DNA of 64,000 bases. Origin: Flavobacterium ginsenosidimutans. Its GTDB lineage: Bacteria > Bacteroidota > Bacteroidia > Flavobacteriales > Flavobacteriaceae. A program made the position numbers and the translations under genes. The notes below the pieces were generated by a model, which did not search any database, was not told the DNA's origin, and saw only the letters and a program-made list of their open reading frames with translations. The first letter of the stretch is position 1; each line of letters opens with the position of its first letter. The stretch lies in contig NZ_QJRJ01000082.1 in assembly GCF_003254625.1 (NCBI RefSeq), positions 62,001 through 126,000 of the forward strand, written 5' to 3'. This document shows, piece by piece, positions 15,732 to 24,212 of this stretch.

Positions 15732-16211
15732 TTAACGAATTAAATTATAAATAAAACTTGCTGCAAAAAGATAAATAAAGACACATAATGCATTAATACC
15801 TAAAACTTTAAGATATTTATTAGCATTAGAAGTTTCTTCTCTAAAAAAAGTATAATTAATTACTGTTGCCGCTCCACCGATTGCTCCACCAACTGCTCCA
15901 CCACTAAATACGAGCCCAATTGGTAATGCACCAACGATATATTCATACCATTTTAATTTATTTGCCATTGGATATTTTTTGCCATCAATGTTTAAGGCTT
16001 GTGAAGATATATCTGGTATGTTAGCCTTTGGAAAAGCCTTAACTATTTCGTCATTAGCTCTTTTAATTAAAAATGGTTTTCCTTTTTCTTTACTTTGCTC
16101 AACAAGTACTCCATTTTGTTTTAATGTTGATTTTCCAGAAAAGATATTGTTTTCAAATTCGAAATTATTGTTTGGAAAATCAGGTAATGTAAATTTAAAA
16201 TTGTTTTTCAT
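15732..16211 (-). CDS. Uncharacterised membrane protein, 159 residues
   Basis: No family recognised. The N-terminal 95 residues are soluble and beta-rich (FELENNIFSGKSTLKQNGVLVEQ-like pattern, GKPFLIKRANDEIVKAF), followed by a Gly-rich hydrophobic segment GALPIGLVFSGGAVGGAIGGAATVI (about 93-117) and a second span NALCVFIYLFAASFIYNLIR at the C-terminus. The topology reads as a cytosolic domain tethered by two membrane helices. It has its own promoter (16280-16308) and shares a bidirectional terminator with guaC-GNAT. Confidence 0.75.
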   Translation of the reverse strand: MKNNFKFTLPDFPNNNFEFENNIFSGKSTLKQNGVLVEQSKEKGKPFLIKRANDEIVKAFPKANIPDISSQALNIDGKKYPMANKLKWYEYIVGALPIGLVFSGGAVGGAIGGAATVINYTFFREETSNANKYLKVLGINALCVFIYLFAASFIYNLIR

Positions 16212-16279
16212 GATTTTATTGCTTTTTTCTTTTTTAAGTTTTTAGTAATCAGTTGAATAATAATACTTAAATATTTTTG

Positions 16280-16308
16280 CAAAGGTATTTTGAATACCTA
16301 ATTGCAAA
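16280..16308 (-). promoter_or_regulatory. Promoter of the gene at 15732-16211
   Basis: Reverse strand: -33 TTTG (16305-16308), 17-base spacer, -7 TACCTTTG (16280-16287). Confidence 0.65.
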
Positions 16309-16356
16309 TAGCAACAAAAAGACAGAAAAATAACATAATAAGTTAAAAGTTACTTT

Positions 16357-16935
16357 TTAGCTCACAATCAAATCATGTTTAAATAATAACCCTTTCACTT
16401 CTTTTAAAGAAAAAATAGCTTTCTTCAATTTAGTTTTAGACGGATCAATAGTATAATTGTAGCTTGTTTTAAAATCGGCTTTATTGGCAATGGCTTTGTT
16501 GAATTCTGATCGATACAAATCGCAGTTGTCAAAAACAACGCTTGTTAAATCTGCAGCCATAAAATCTACGGCGATTAAACTGCAATTGGTAAATGGAGTT
16601 CCTTTTAATTTTAAAGTGTAAAATTTTGAAAAGTCTAGAATGCAATCGTTAAAATGAACTTCAAAAATTAGTTTGTCACACATTGCAAAATTCACTTCTT
16701 TAATTTCGCAGCGATTAAAAGTAGCGGTTCTAAATGCTACATAATTAATTTTAGCTTCAGAAAAAACACAGTCATTAAAAACGCAATCGATAAAAGTAAC
16801 AGCGAGAAAAGTGCAGGCAGAAAAGTTACAATTATTAAAAACACAACATTCGAAGTCCTTAAAATTTAAGTCATCTTTGGCATAAATAATCGTATTGTAT
16901 TCTTTATCAAGAAAATATTCGCTTTCCTTTTTCAA
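16357..16935 (-). CDS. Pentapeptide-repeat protein, 192 residues
   Basis: From about residue 24 to 165 nearly every fifth residue is Phe, Leu or Ile flanked by Cys/Ala/Ser/Asp (DFECCVFNNCNFSACTFLA, AFRTATFNRCEIKEVNFAMC, VDFMAADLTSVVFDNCDLYR), the A(D/N)LXX pattern that forms a right-handed quadrilateral helix. Qnr and MfpA proteins of this type mimic DNA and protect gyrase, but many pentapeptide proteins have other roles, so the function is open. It is unusually rich in Cys. No ATG is available at the N-terminus: the frame opens at a TTG (16933-16935) with a stop nine codons upstream, so a TTG start is likely. Confidence 0.82.
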   Translation of the reverse strand: MKKESEYFLDKEYNTIIYAKDDLNFKDFECCVFNNCNFSACTFLAVTFIDCVFNDCVFSEAKINYVAFRTATFNRCEIKEVNFAMCDKLIFEVHFNDCILDFSKFYTLKLKGTPFTNCSLIAVDFMAADLTSVVFDNCDLYRSEFNKAIANKADFKTSYNYTIDPSKTKLKKAIFSLKEVKGLLFKHDLIVS

Positions 16936-17092
16936 CTCTTTTCTATAATTATTTTAAGGTGAAAAGGTAATAATTTACCATAAAATAATGGGAACAAATT
17001 ATAAATGATTTTGATTTCATTCACATTTTTAATCCATAAAATGCTGTAGCTTTACACTTATTTTTTAAGTCAAAATTTATCAATTTTACGAT

Positions 17093-18502
17093 ATGGAATC
17101 AACAAGAAAAGAACATGATTTTCTAGGAGAATTAGAAATTCCAAACCATTTATACTACGGAATCCAGACTTTTAGAGCGGTAGAAAATTTTAATATTACA
17201 GGAATTCCGATTTCAAAAGAGCCTTTGTTTATCAAAGCGTTAGGTTATGTAAAAAAGGCTGCCGCTTTAGCCAATAAAGATTGTAATGCAATCGATCCAA
17301 AAATTGCCGAAGCGATCTGTTACGGAAGCGATCAGGTAATTGCTGGTAAATTTGATCAAGAATTTGTGAGCGATTTAATTCAAGGCGGTGCAGGAACTTC
17401 TGTAAACATGAATGCAAACGAAGTTATTGCCAATATCGGATTGGAATATTTAGGTCACAAAAAAGGCGAATACAATTTTCTTCATCCAAATAATCATGTA
17501 AACTGTTCTCAGTCTACAAATGATGCTTATCCATCAGCATTTAGAATTGCTTTGTATTTAAAAATGGAAAGCTTTATTAAAACTTTCGCTGGTTTAGAAG
17601 TTGCTTTTGCTAAAAAAGGAGAGGAGTTTAAAGAAGTTTTGAAAATGGGAAGAACGCAATTACAAGATGCTGTGCCAATGACTTTAGGACAGGAATTTAA
17701 AGCTTATGCGACGACAATTGGCGAAGATATCCAGCGTTTGAAAAATGCGCAGGAATTATTGTTGGAAATCAATATGGGCGCAACAGCCATTGGAACAAAA
17801 GTAAATGCACCTGAAGGTTATCCAGAAATTTGCGTAAAATATTTGGCAGATGAGGTTGGAATTCCGTTAACGCTTTCTCCAGATTTAATTGAAGCCACTG
17901 TAGATACAGGAGCTTATGTTCAGATTATGGGAACTTTAAAACGTTCTGCGGTTAAAATTTCTAAAATCTGCAACGATTTACGTTTATTAAGTTCTGGGCC
18001 AAGAACAGGTTTAAATGAAATCAATCTTCCTGCACGTCAGCCAGGTTCATCTATTATGCCAGGGAAAGTAAATCCGGTAATTCCAGAAGTGGTAAATCAG
18101 ACTTGTTTTTATGTTATCGGTCAGGATTTAACCGTTACAATGGCGGCAGAAGCAGGACAATTACAGTTAAACGTAATGGAGCCTGTTATTGCTTTTGCTA
18201 TGTTTACTTCATTAGATTATCTTTCAAATGCTATTCAGACTTTAATCGATAAATGTATTAACGGAATTACAGCAAACGTAGATCATTGCTATAATATGGT
18301 TATGAATAGCATTGGAATCGTGACACAATTGAATCCAATTATTGGTTATGAAGAAAGCGCTAGTATTGCGGGAGAGGCTTTAAAAACGGGAAAAAGCGTT
18401 CATCAAATTGCGGTTTTAGAAAGAAAATTGATCACACAGGAAAAATGGGACGAAATTTATTCTTTAGAAAACTTAATCCATCCGAAGTTTATCACTAAAT
18501 AA
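17093..18502 (+). CDS. aspA: Aspartate ammonia-lyase
   Basis: 469 residues, fumarase/aspartase superfamily. Reversibly removes ammonia from aspartate to give fumarate, feeding amino-acid carbon to the TCA cycle. Motifs: ERDFLGE-type start (EHDFLGELEIPNHLYYGIQTFRA), GGAGTSVNMNANEV, HVNCSQSTNDAYPSA, MGRTQLQDAVPMTLGQEF, and the catalytic loop GSSIMPGKVNPVIPE at about 318-332 with its Ser. The SSxxN/H details favour aspartase over fumarase (STNDAYPSA rather than the SSNDxFPT form). Monocistronic with its own terminator. Together with fahA it would supply fumarate. Confidence 0.93.
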   Translation: MESTRKEHDFLGELEIPNHLYYGIQTFRAVENFNITGIPISKEPLFIKALGYVKKAAALANKDCNAIDPKIAEAICYGSDQVIAGKFDQEFVSDLIQGGAGTSVNMNANEVIANIGLEYLGHKKGEYNFLHPNNHVNCSQSTNDAYPSAFRIALYLKMESFIKTFAGLEVAFAKKGEEFKEVLKMGRTQLQDAVPMTLGQEFKAYATTIGEDIQRLKNAQELLLEINMGATAIGTKVNAPEGYPEICVKYLADEVGIPLTLSPDLIEATVDTGAYVQIMGTLKRSAVKISKICNDLRLLSSGPRTGLNEINLPARQPGSSIMPGKVNPVIPEVVNQTCFYVIGQDLTVTMAAEAGQLQLNVMEPVIAFAMFTSLDYLSNAIQTLIDKCINGITANVDHCYNMVMNSIGIVTQLNPIIGYEESASIAGEALKTGKSVHQIAVLERKLITQEKWDEIYSLENLIHPKFITK

Positions 18503-18521
18503 TTTTTCCATGATATAACTG

Positions 18522-18553
18522 AAAGCCGTCAATTTTATTTTGACGGCTTTTTT
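18522..18553 (+). terminator. Terminator after aspA
   Basis: Stem AAAGCCGTCAA / TTGACGGCTTT with T-run, 19 bases after the stop. Confidence 0.88.
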
Positions 18554-18658
18554 GTTAAAATAATTTTAATTTTATTTCTGTTTAGTTCGTAAGATGTTGA
18601 AAATAAGAACTATATTTACATAGGGATTGATTCTTATCTCCAAAACTAAACTTTGCAA

Positions 18659-19945
18659 ATGGTGATTTTTTTTAAAAATAATGCCTATAAGTACAAGTCT
18701 AAAATCTTAGGATTATTACTTCTTTTTTCTTTTAATCTATTCGCTCAAGAGGAAATTAAAAACTCTGAAATTGAATCTCCAAAAATTTGTCCTCCCAAAA
18801 CAGTATTTGATCTTTTTAAAAAAGAAGACGATGCTTTAGTGGTTAAACCAACAAAAAACAATTTCTTTTTATTAATTCCTGCTATTGGATCTCAGCCCGC
18901 TACAGGATTCTTTTTTGGTGCCGTTGCTCAATATACTTTTAAAGGAAAAGAAGAAAAAGATAAATATTCGATTGCCAATGTTGGGATTACCTATACGCTA
19001 AAAAATCAATGGCTGGTTAATATCAAAAACAATATTCTACTGAATAATAATAAAATCTTTTTGAGTGGCGATTATCGTTTGTATTTGTTTTCACAGCCTA
19101 ATTATGGTTTAGGAACCGATATAATTCCGCCTAGACGTGACCAACCTGATAGCTTTAGTGTTGATTCTCTTGCTCAGGATATGGATTATAATTATTTGAA
19201 ATTCCATCAGACAATTTCTTTTGAGGTTAAGGAGAACTATTATGTTGGAGGAGGAATTAATATTGACTGGTACTCTAGTATTCAGGATAAAGAATTGGAT
19301 ATCGCAAATGGAAAATATACATATCACTACAATTACAGCCAGAAATACGGGTTTGATAATTATGAATATTTCTTAAATGGAGTAAGTTTGAATCTGGTTC
19401 ATGATTCGCGAGATAATCAGGTTAATGCATCAAAAGGGTGGTTTGCCAATATTAACTACAGATTTAATCCAGTTCTGTTTAATAATCAGGATTATAGTAA
19501 TGTGCTCTTTGCAGAATATCGCCATTTTATACCTGTTTCTCCTAAAAATCCACGTTATGTTTTAGCGATTTGGACTTACGGACAATTTGTAACTAGAGGA
19601 AAAGTACCTTATTTAAATCTGCCTGCAATTGGCTGGGATCAGCGCAGTAGGAGTGGAGAAGGTTATACGCAGGGATTGTTTAGAGGAAACGGTTTAGTTT
19701 ATTTATCTACAGAATTTCGTTTTCCTATTACCTGCAATCAATTGTTGAGCGGTACTGTCTTTACCAATTTTGTAACGGCTAGTAATTCAGATACCGATCT
19801 TAAATTATTCAAATCGATTCAGCCTTCTATTGGTGCTGGTTTAAGAATTTTAATTGACAAAGCTTCCAAAACAAATCTAATTTTAGATTATGCGTGGGGT
19901 AATAATTCTAAAGGTTTTTACCTGAATGCAGGGGAGACTTTCTAG
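18659..19945 (+). CDS. Omp85/BamA-like outer membrane barrel without POTRA domains
   Basis: 428 residues from the ATG at 18659; a TTG two codons earlier is a less likely start. Signal peptide: KSKILGLLLLFSFNLFAQ. The rest is one outer-membrane barrel of the bacterial surface antigen (Omp85 C-terminal) type: SQPATGFFFGAVAQYTF, repeated amphipathic strands, VSLNLVHDSRDNQVNASKGWFANINYRF (the HDSRDN..P/ASKGW strand motif of the family), an FRGNGLVYLSTEFRFPI strand, and a final strand ending in Phe. No POTRA repeats precede the barrel, so it is not BamA itself; it may be a secretion or lipid-export pore. Monocistronic. Confidence 0.85.
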   Translation: MVIFFKNNAYKYKSKILGLLLLFSFNLFAQEEIKNSEIESPKICPPKTVFDLFKKEDDALVVKPTKNNFFLLIPAIGSQPATGFFFGAVAQYTFKGKEEKDKYSIANVGITYTLKNQWLVNIKNNILLNNNKIFLSGDYRLYLFSQPNYGLGTDIIPPRRDQPDSFSVDSLAQDMDYNYLKFHQTISFEVKENYYVGGGINIDWYSSIQDKELDIANGKYTYHYNYSQKYGFDNYEYFLNGVSLNLVHDSRDNQVNASKGWFANINYRFNPVLFNNQDYSNVLFAEYRHFIPVSPKNPRYVLAIWTYGQFVTRGKVPYLNLPAIGWDQRSRSGEGYTQGLFRGNGLVYLSTEFRFPITCNQLLSGTVFTNFVTASNSDTDLKLFKSIQPSIGAGLRILIDKASKTNLILDYAWGNNSKGFYLNAGETF

Positions 19946-19999
19946 TTTCAAAATTTGTATTAATTAAAAATAAAAAGATTAGAGTTAAAAATAATATTA

Positions 20000-20029
20000 A
20001 AAAGCAGGCTATTAGGTCTGCTTTTTTTA
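20000..20029 (+). terminator. Terminator after the Omp85-like gene
   Basis: Stem AAAGCAG / CTGCTTT with a 10-base loop and T7, about 55 bases after the stop. Confidence 0.7.
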
Positions 20030-20088
20030 TTCTTCATAATTAAATCATAATTTGTAAAAATGTACTGAATTATGTTAATTTCAATTCT

Positions 20089-20096
20089 TATTTTTG
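20089..20096 (+). promoter_or_regulatory. -7 box for the two-component operon
   Basis: TATTTTTG, an exact TAnnTTTG match, 22 bases before the ATG at 20119. Confidence 0.55.
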
Positions 20097-20118
20097 TTGT
20101 ATATACAAACTTCTTAAG

Positions 20119-20793
20119 ATGAAATTACTGATAGTTGAAGACGAACCAAATCTATTATCGATATTAAGAAAAGGATTTGCAGAAAATAATAATGAAGTAA
20201 GCGTTGCAATGGACGGTAAAACTGCCATGGAGATGATTCATAATTATACTTTCGATGTAGTAATTTTAGATGTAATGCTTCCTGATGTTAACGGAATCGA
20301 AATTTGCAGAAGACTTCGCGCAGCTAAAAATTTTGTGCCAATTTTGCTTTTAACGGCTTTAGGAACATCAGAAAACATTGTCACTGGACTTAATGCTGGT
20401 GCCGATGATTATTTGGTTAAGCCTTTTAAATTTGGCGAATTAGATGCCAGGGTAAATGCTTTGTACAGAAGATCGCAACAGGAAACAGAGAAAATTGACG
20501 CAATTACAATTGGTGATTTAGAAATAAACGGACGCGCAAAAACGGTTAAAAGAGAGGGAGAAAACATCATTTTAACGGCAAAAGAATTTAAACTTTTATA
20601 TTATTTGGCAAAAAATACAGGCCGAATTGTTTCTCGAGATCAAATTTTAGATAATGTTTGGGATATTAATTTTGATATGAATACCAACGTTGTCGATGTA
20701 TATATTACGTACTTAAGAAGAAAGATAGATAAGCCTTATTCAACCAAACTTATTCATACCATGAAAGGTTTGGGCTATGTTATTAAGCTATAA
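20119..20793 (+). CDS. OmpR/PhoB-family response regulator
   Basis: 224 residues. Receiver domain (1-120) with the acidic pocket E7 D8, phosphoacceptor D51 (VVILDVMLPD), Thr in LLTALG and Lys in YLVKPF; then a winged-helix DNA-binding domain (about 128-224) with the LTAKEFKLLYYLAKN helix, VSRDQILDNVW and the NVVDVYITYLRRKID recognition region. The kinase gene begins 1 base after its stop, so they form a cognate pair. The RR sequence is close in style to CusR/ArlR-like regulators, but the signal cannot be told from it. Downstream genes are a stress-like protein and a bestrophin channel, possible targets. Confidence 0.95.
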   Translation: MKLLIVEDEPNLLSILRKGFAENNNEVSVAMDGKTAMEMIHNYTFDVVILDVMLPDVNGIEICRRLRAAKNFVPILLLTALGTSENIVTGLNAGADDYLVKPFKFGELDARVNALYRRSQQETEKIDAITIGDLEINGRAKTVKREGENIILTAKEFKLLYYLAKNTGRIVSRDQILDNVWDINFDMNTNVVDVYITYLRRKIDKPYSTKLIHTMKGLGYVIKL

Positions 20794-20794
20794 A

Positions 20795-22177
20795 ATGGAT
20801 ATTAGAAAAAAAATTACTTTTAATTACGTTGCCCTTTCTACCTTTAGTACTTCTCTATTGTGTATCATCGTGTTTTTCTTATTTAGAGAAAACAATCGAT
20901 ATCATTTTTTAAAGCGTCTGGATGATAGAGCAAAAATTGTTTCTTCTATTCATTTTCAAAAAGATCCAGAAAAGATTAAATACTACCAAAAACTTAAAAA
21001 AAATGGTCTTGAAGAATTGATCGAAGAAGAAGAATATGTATTGAAAATCAACAGCCACAATAGTTTTGATTATAATACGAATTTAAACCTCCCGAATTCA
21101 TTCTACACCAATATTTTAAGTACTGGAAAAGATTCTTACGAAAGAGATAATAAATATTATTTAGGGCAAATTTTTCAGGAAAATAGCCAAAGATATATTG
21201 TAATTGTTGGCGCGAGAGATCGCAAAGGAAAAGATACGACCGTTTATATTGTAAAAATCATGCTTTTTGGCGGAATCGGTTTTGTGATTCTGGCATTTCT
21301 ATTGGGAAGATTTTTGGCAAAACGCGTTATCGATCCTGTAGCAAGAATTACAAAAGAAGTGAAGAGAATTAGCGCTTCAAATCTTCATAATCGTCTGCCT
21401 GAAGTTAAAAATTCTGATGAAATTTCAGATTTGACCAATACTTTTAATAATATGCTGGATCGTTTGGAAACTTCATTCGAGATTCAAGCAAACTTTATTA
21501 ATAATGCTTCTCACGAATTAAAAACGCCAATTACAACCATTATTGCCGAAGCAGAAATCATGCTGCTTAAAGAAAGACAGCAACATGAATATGTAGAATC
21601 TCTACAGAATATTTACAGTCAGGCTTCAAGATTAGGAAATCTAACAGAAAGTTTGCTGAAATTAACTCAAACTGGTTATGACGGACAAAAACAAGTATCT
21701 GATATTGCGCGAATGGACGAATTGCTTTTGGATGTAAAATCAGATTTAGATAAAATTTATCCAGATAATCGTGTGAGCATTAAACTTAATTTTGCTCCAG
21801 AAGATTCTAATTTACTGTTGTTGCCATGTAATAAACCGCTTTTAGAATTGGCAATCAATAATATTATTACCAACGGAGTAAAGTATTCTGATAACAACGA
21901 AGTGTTTGTGAATCTTTCTGCTAATCGCGAAATGATCAAAATCTCGATTAATGATATTGGAATCGGAATTCCACCAGAAGATATTCCGCATTTGTATGAA
22001 CCTTTTTTTAGAGGAAAAATTGCGGCCAAATATATTGGTTATGGTTTAGGACTTCCTTTAGCATCTAAAATCATTAGAATGCACGATGGTGAACTACAAG
22101 TGCAATCTGAGCAAAATAAAGGTACAATCGTTACCATAATCTTCAAAAAACTCAACATTAAAAAATCTAATGTTTAA
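20795..22177 (+). CDS. Sensor histidine kinase, partner of the 20119 regulator
   Basis: 460 residues from the ATG at 20795, directly after the regulator's TAA; an ATG at 20777 would overlap the regulator by 17 bases. Membrane span at about 8-28, periplasmic sensor region of about 120 residues, second span at about 153-173 (IMLFGGIGFVILAFLLGRF), HAMP linker (about 175-225), HisKA with phosphoacceptor H240 (NASHELKTPITT), and the ATPase domain with N box (INNIITNGVKYS), G1 (NDIGIGIPPEDI) and G2 (GYGLGLPLA). All catalytic boxes are intact. It is a type I kinase of the HAMP class. Confidence 0.93.
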   Translation: MDIRKKITFNYVALSTFSTSLLCIIVFFLFRENNRYHFLKRLDDRAKIVSSIHFQKDPEKIKYYQKLKKNGLEELIEEEEYVLKINSHNSFDYNTNLNLPNSFYTNILSTGKDSYERDNKYYLGQIFQENSQRYIVIVGARDRKGKDTTVYIVKIMLFGGIGFVILAFLLGRFLAKRVIDPVARITKEVKRISASNLHNRLPEVKNSDEISDLTNTFNNMLDRLETSFEIQANFINNASHELKTPITTIIAEAEIMLLKERQQHEYVESLQNIYSQASRLGNLTESLLKLTQTGYDGQKQVSDIARMDELLLDVKSDLDKIYPDNRVSIKLNFAPEDSNLLLLPCNKPLLELAINNIITNGVKYSDNNEVFVNLSANREMIKISINDIGIGIPPEDIPHLYEPFFRGKIAAKYIGYGLGLPLASKIIRMHDGELQVQSEQNKGTIVTIIFKKLNIKKSNV

Positions 22178-22260
22178 TTTTAGAAAATTCTAATTTTAGA
22201 TTAATGTCTTTCTAAGTTGTTGATAGTTAATTTGTAAGTATAAACTAAACGATTATACTT

Positions 22261-22983
22261 ATGAAAAACTTTCTTATACCAACGACTTTAAAAGATGATA
22301 CAATTTCGGCTGTAAAATCTGCGGTGAATCAGTCAAAAAATACTGAATCAGAAATTATTTTAGTATTAGTTTCAGAAGCGCCAGATACATTTTCATCTTC
22401 TAGTTTTTTGCGTGAAATGAGATCTGGACTTACAAAAAGTCAGGAAGAAGTTCTAGAAACCTGCCGTTATATTATCGACCACACTCCAAATACGAAACTA
22501 AAAGTCCACAATCAATACGGACTTTCAGCGCCTCTTTTTAAACGTCTTATTGAGGCTTTCTCAGTAAAATTGGTCATTCTTACACATTCTTATAAACAGG
22601 AAACCAAAAGAATTCATCAATATCTGATTCAATTGGCTGGAAATCAAAAATGTCCAATTCTGCATTTAAGTACAGAAATTAATAAAGAAGTCTTTAATAA
22701 AGCACTTTATGTAGAAAATTCAAGCCGAAATATTCATGTAAAAGATGTACAAGAATTTTTGAGCGCTAATTTCTCGTTCGAAATTGTAAGCCAAACAGCT
22801 AGTTTTGAAGATAACTACGAAAATGTTGCTCCATTTTTATCAGAAGCCATTTCAAAACACAACATCGATATGTTGGTAGAAACCAGAAAAGGCGAAAAAA
22901 TCAAATTTAAAAAAGCCAAAAAAGAAAATGTCAATGAAAAACTAGGACTTCCAGTTCTTTCATTGTACGAAGAGATGGTTTAA
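22261..22983 (+). CDS. Universal-stress-protein-like protein, 240 residues
   Basis: The first half has the UspA fold pattern: MKNFLIPTTLKDDTISAVKSAVNQS, SEIILVLVSEAP, and a helix-rich middle before FSVKLVILTHSY, where a canonical Usp would have the GxxGxxxxS ATP loop; here that loop is not evident. The second half (about 145-240) repeats the strand-helix pattern weakly (KALYVENSSRNIHVKDVQEFL ... IDMLVETRKG), so it may be a degenerate tandem Usp. Cytosolic. It lies after the two-component operon with 83 bases between and is followed at its stop codon by an 8-bp repeat array. Function inferred only. Confidence 0.65.
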   Translation: MKNFLIPTTLKDDTISAVKSAVNQSKNTESEIILVLVSEAPDTFSSSSFLREMRSGLTKSQEEVLETCRYIIDHTPNTKLKVHNQYGLSAPLFKRLIEAFSVKLVILTHSYKQETKRIHQYLIQLAGNQKCPILHLSTEINKEVFNKALYVENSSRNIHVKDVQEFLSANFSFEIVSQTASFEDNYENVAPFLSEAISKHNIDMLVETRKGEKIKFKKAKKENVNEKLGLPVLSLYEEMV

Positions 22984-23069
22984 GAGTCTGAGATTCTAAG
23001 TTTCTAAGCCTCTAAGCTTTTTAATTTTAATTCTTAGCATCTTAGAAGCTTAGAATCTTAGCCTCTTAA
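22981..23069. repeat. Octamer array (CTAAGNTT type), inverted, starting at a stop codon
   Basis: TAA of the preceding gene is followed in 8-bp phase by GAGATTCT, AAGTTTCT, AAGCCTCT, AAGC, then after a short AT spacer by the inverted form (CTTAGCAT, CTTAGAAG, CTTAGAAT, CTTAGCCT) and an A-run. Fills the spacer up to the bestrophin gene. Confidence 0.8.
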
Positions 23070-23096
23070 AAAAAAAATTAATTTAAAACCGAAAAT

Positions 23097-24044
23097 ATGT
23101 TATTAAAGAAAAGAATACCAATGAAGTACGTTCTCGGGAAAATTAAAGTAGAAATCGCTCTAGTATTGGCGTATACGATACTATTTGAAATTTTTCATCA
23201 TTATTTCATCAATCTTCCCGTAGATATTCCAATTGCCATTCCAACCATGATTGGAACTATTATTTCCTTATTATTAGCCTTTAAATCGAATCAGGCGTAT
23301 GACAGATGGTGGGAAGCACGAATTGTTTGGGGCGCTGTTGTAAACGATTCCAGAACATTGATTCGTCAGGTTTTGACATTTTACGAAGATCCAGATTTTT
23401 CTGTCGAAGCCAGTGAGTTCAAAGAAAATTTTGCGAAAAGACAAATAGCATGGTGTTATAGCCTTGGACAGTCGCTTAGAAATAGAGATGCAATAAAACC
23501 GCTTGAAGGTTTAATGAATGAAGAAGAAATTAAATACATCAAGAACCATCAAAACGTTCCAAACGCGATTTTAATGTTGCATGCAAGAGATTTACGAAAT
23601 GCAAAAAACGAAAAAAGGCTTAACGTTTATCAGCAAGTTGAAATTGATAATACATTGTCAAGATTATGTGATGAAATGGGAAAATGTGAACGTATTAAAA
23701 ACACCATTTTTCCAACAACATACAGTATGTATATCAGATTGACTTTGTGTCTGTTCATTTTTGTATTGCCTTTCGGATTAACAAGTGTCTTAAGCTGGTT
23801 TGCAATTCCGCTGATTACTGCAATTGGTGCAGCTTTCTTTTTGATTGAAAGAATGGCAATTCATTTGCAAGATCCGTTTGAAAACAGACCTACAGATACA
23901 CCAGTCACAACAATTGCAAATACAATTGAAAAAAATATCAAGCAAATGCTTAACGAATATCAAAGTGAATTTGATATTCTGAATGAATTTGACTTAAAAG
24001 ACGAACCTAAGAAAGTCGAAAAGAACGCTTATTTTGTCTTATAA
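23097..24044 (+). CDS. Bestrophin-family channel-like membrane protein
   Basis: 315 residues, the size of bacterial bestrophin homologues (UPF0187), which form pentameric ion channels in the cytoplasmic membrane. N-terminal MLLKKRIPMKYVLGKIKVE leads into the first span (about 20-42); IPIAIPTMIGTIISLLLAFKSNQAYDRWWEARIVWG is the family signature, the NQAYDRWWE stretch marking the start of the cytosolic helical domain. Two further spans at about 208-230 and 232-254 (LTLCLFIFVLPFGLTSVLSW, AIPLITAIGAAFFLIERMAIHLQDPFENRP) include the conserved LQDPF..RP acid region. Selectivity cannot be read. Its own terminator follows. Confidence 0.9.
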   Translation: MLLKKRIPMKYVLGKIKVEIALVLAYTILFEIFHHYFINLPVDIPIAIPTMIGTIISLLLAFKSNQAYDRWWEARIVWGAVVNDSRTLIRQVLTFYEDPDFSVEASEFKENFAKRQIAWCYSLGQSLRNRDAIKPLEGLMNEEEIKYIKNHQNVPNAILMLHARDLRNAKNEKRLNVYQQVEIDNTLSRLCDEMGKCERIKNTIFPTTYSMYIRLTLCLFIFVLPFGLTSVLSWFAIPLITAIGAAFFLIERMAIHLQDPFENRPTDTPVTTIANTIEKNIKQMLNEYQSEFDILNEFDLKDEPKKVEKNAYFVL

Positions 24045-24075
24045 CTATTTAATTTTGGTCTTCTTTTAATTGTTG

Positions 24076-24112
24076 GTTGGACAGTGAGTAGTTGCGCTGT
24101 CCAACTTTTTTT
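24076..24112 (+). terminator. Terminator after the bestrophin gene
   Basis: Stem GTTGGACAG / CTGTCCAAC with a 12-base loop and T7. The T-run is shared with the left arm of the palindrome that follows. Confidence 0.85.
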
Positions 24113-24207
24113 GTCATTGCGAGGAACGAAGCAATCACACTAACAATAATGCGCAAAGTTTGATTTAGCAAATGGGATTGCTTCGTTCCTCGCAATGACA
24201 AAAAAAA
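24106..24207. repeat. Palindromic element, TGTCATTGCGAGGAACGAAG type
   Basis: Near-perfect inverted arms (24106-24135 and 24176-24207) of about 30 bp around a 40-bp centre, starting in the T-run of the bestrophin terminator and ending in an A-run 5 bases before the stop of the reverse-strand MocR gene. It fits between two convergent genes. Confidence 0.8.
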
Positions 24208-24212
24208 AGCGA

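Noticed and set aside
22981..23069. CRISPR array
   Set aside because: The units are only 8 bp, degenerate and inverted, with no spacers of constant length and no cas genes.
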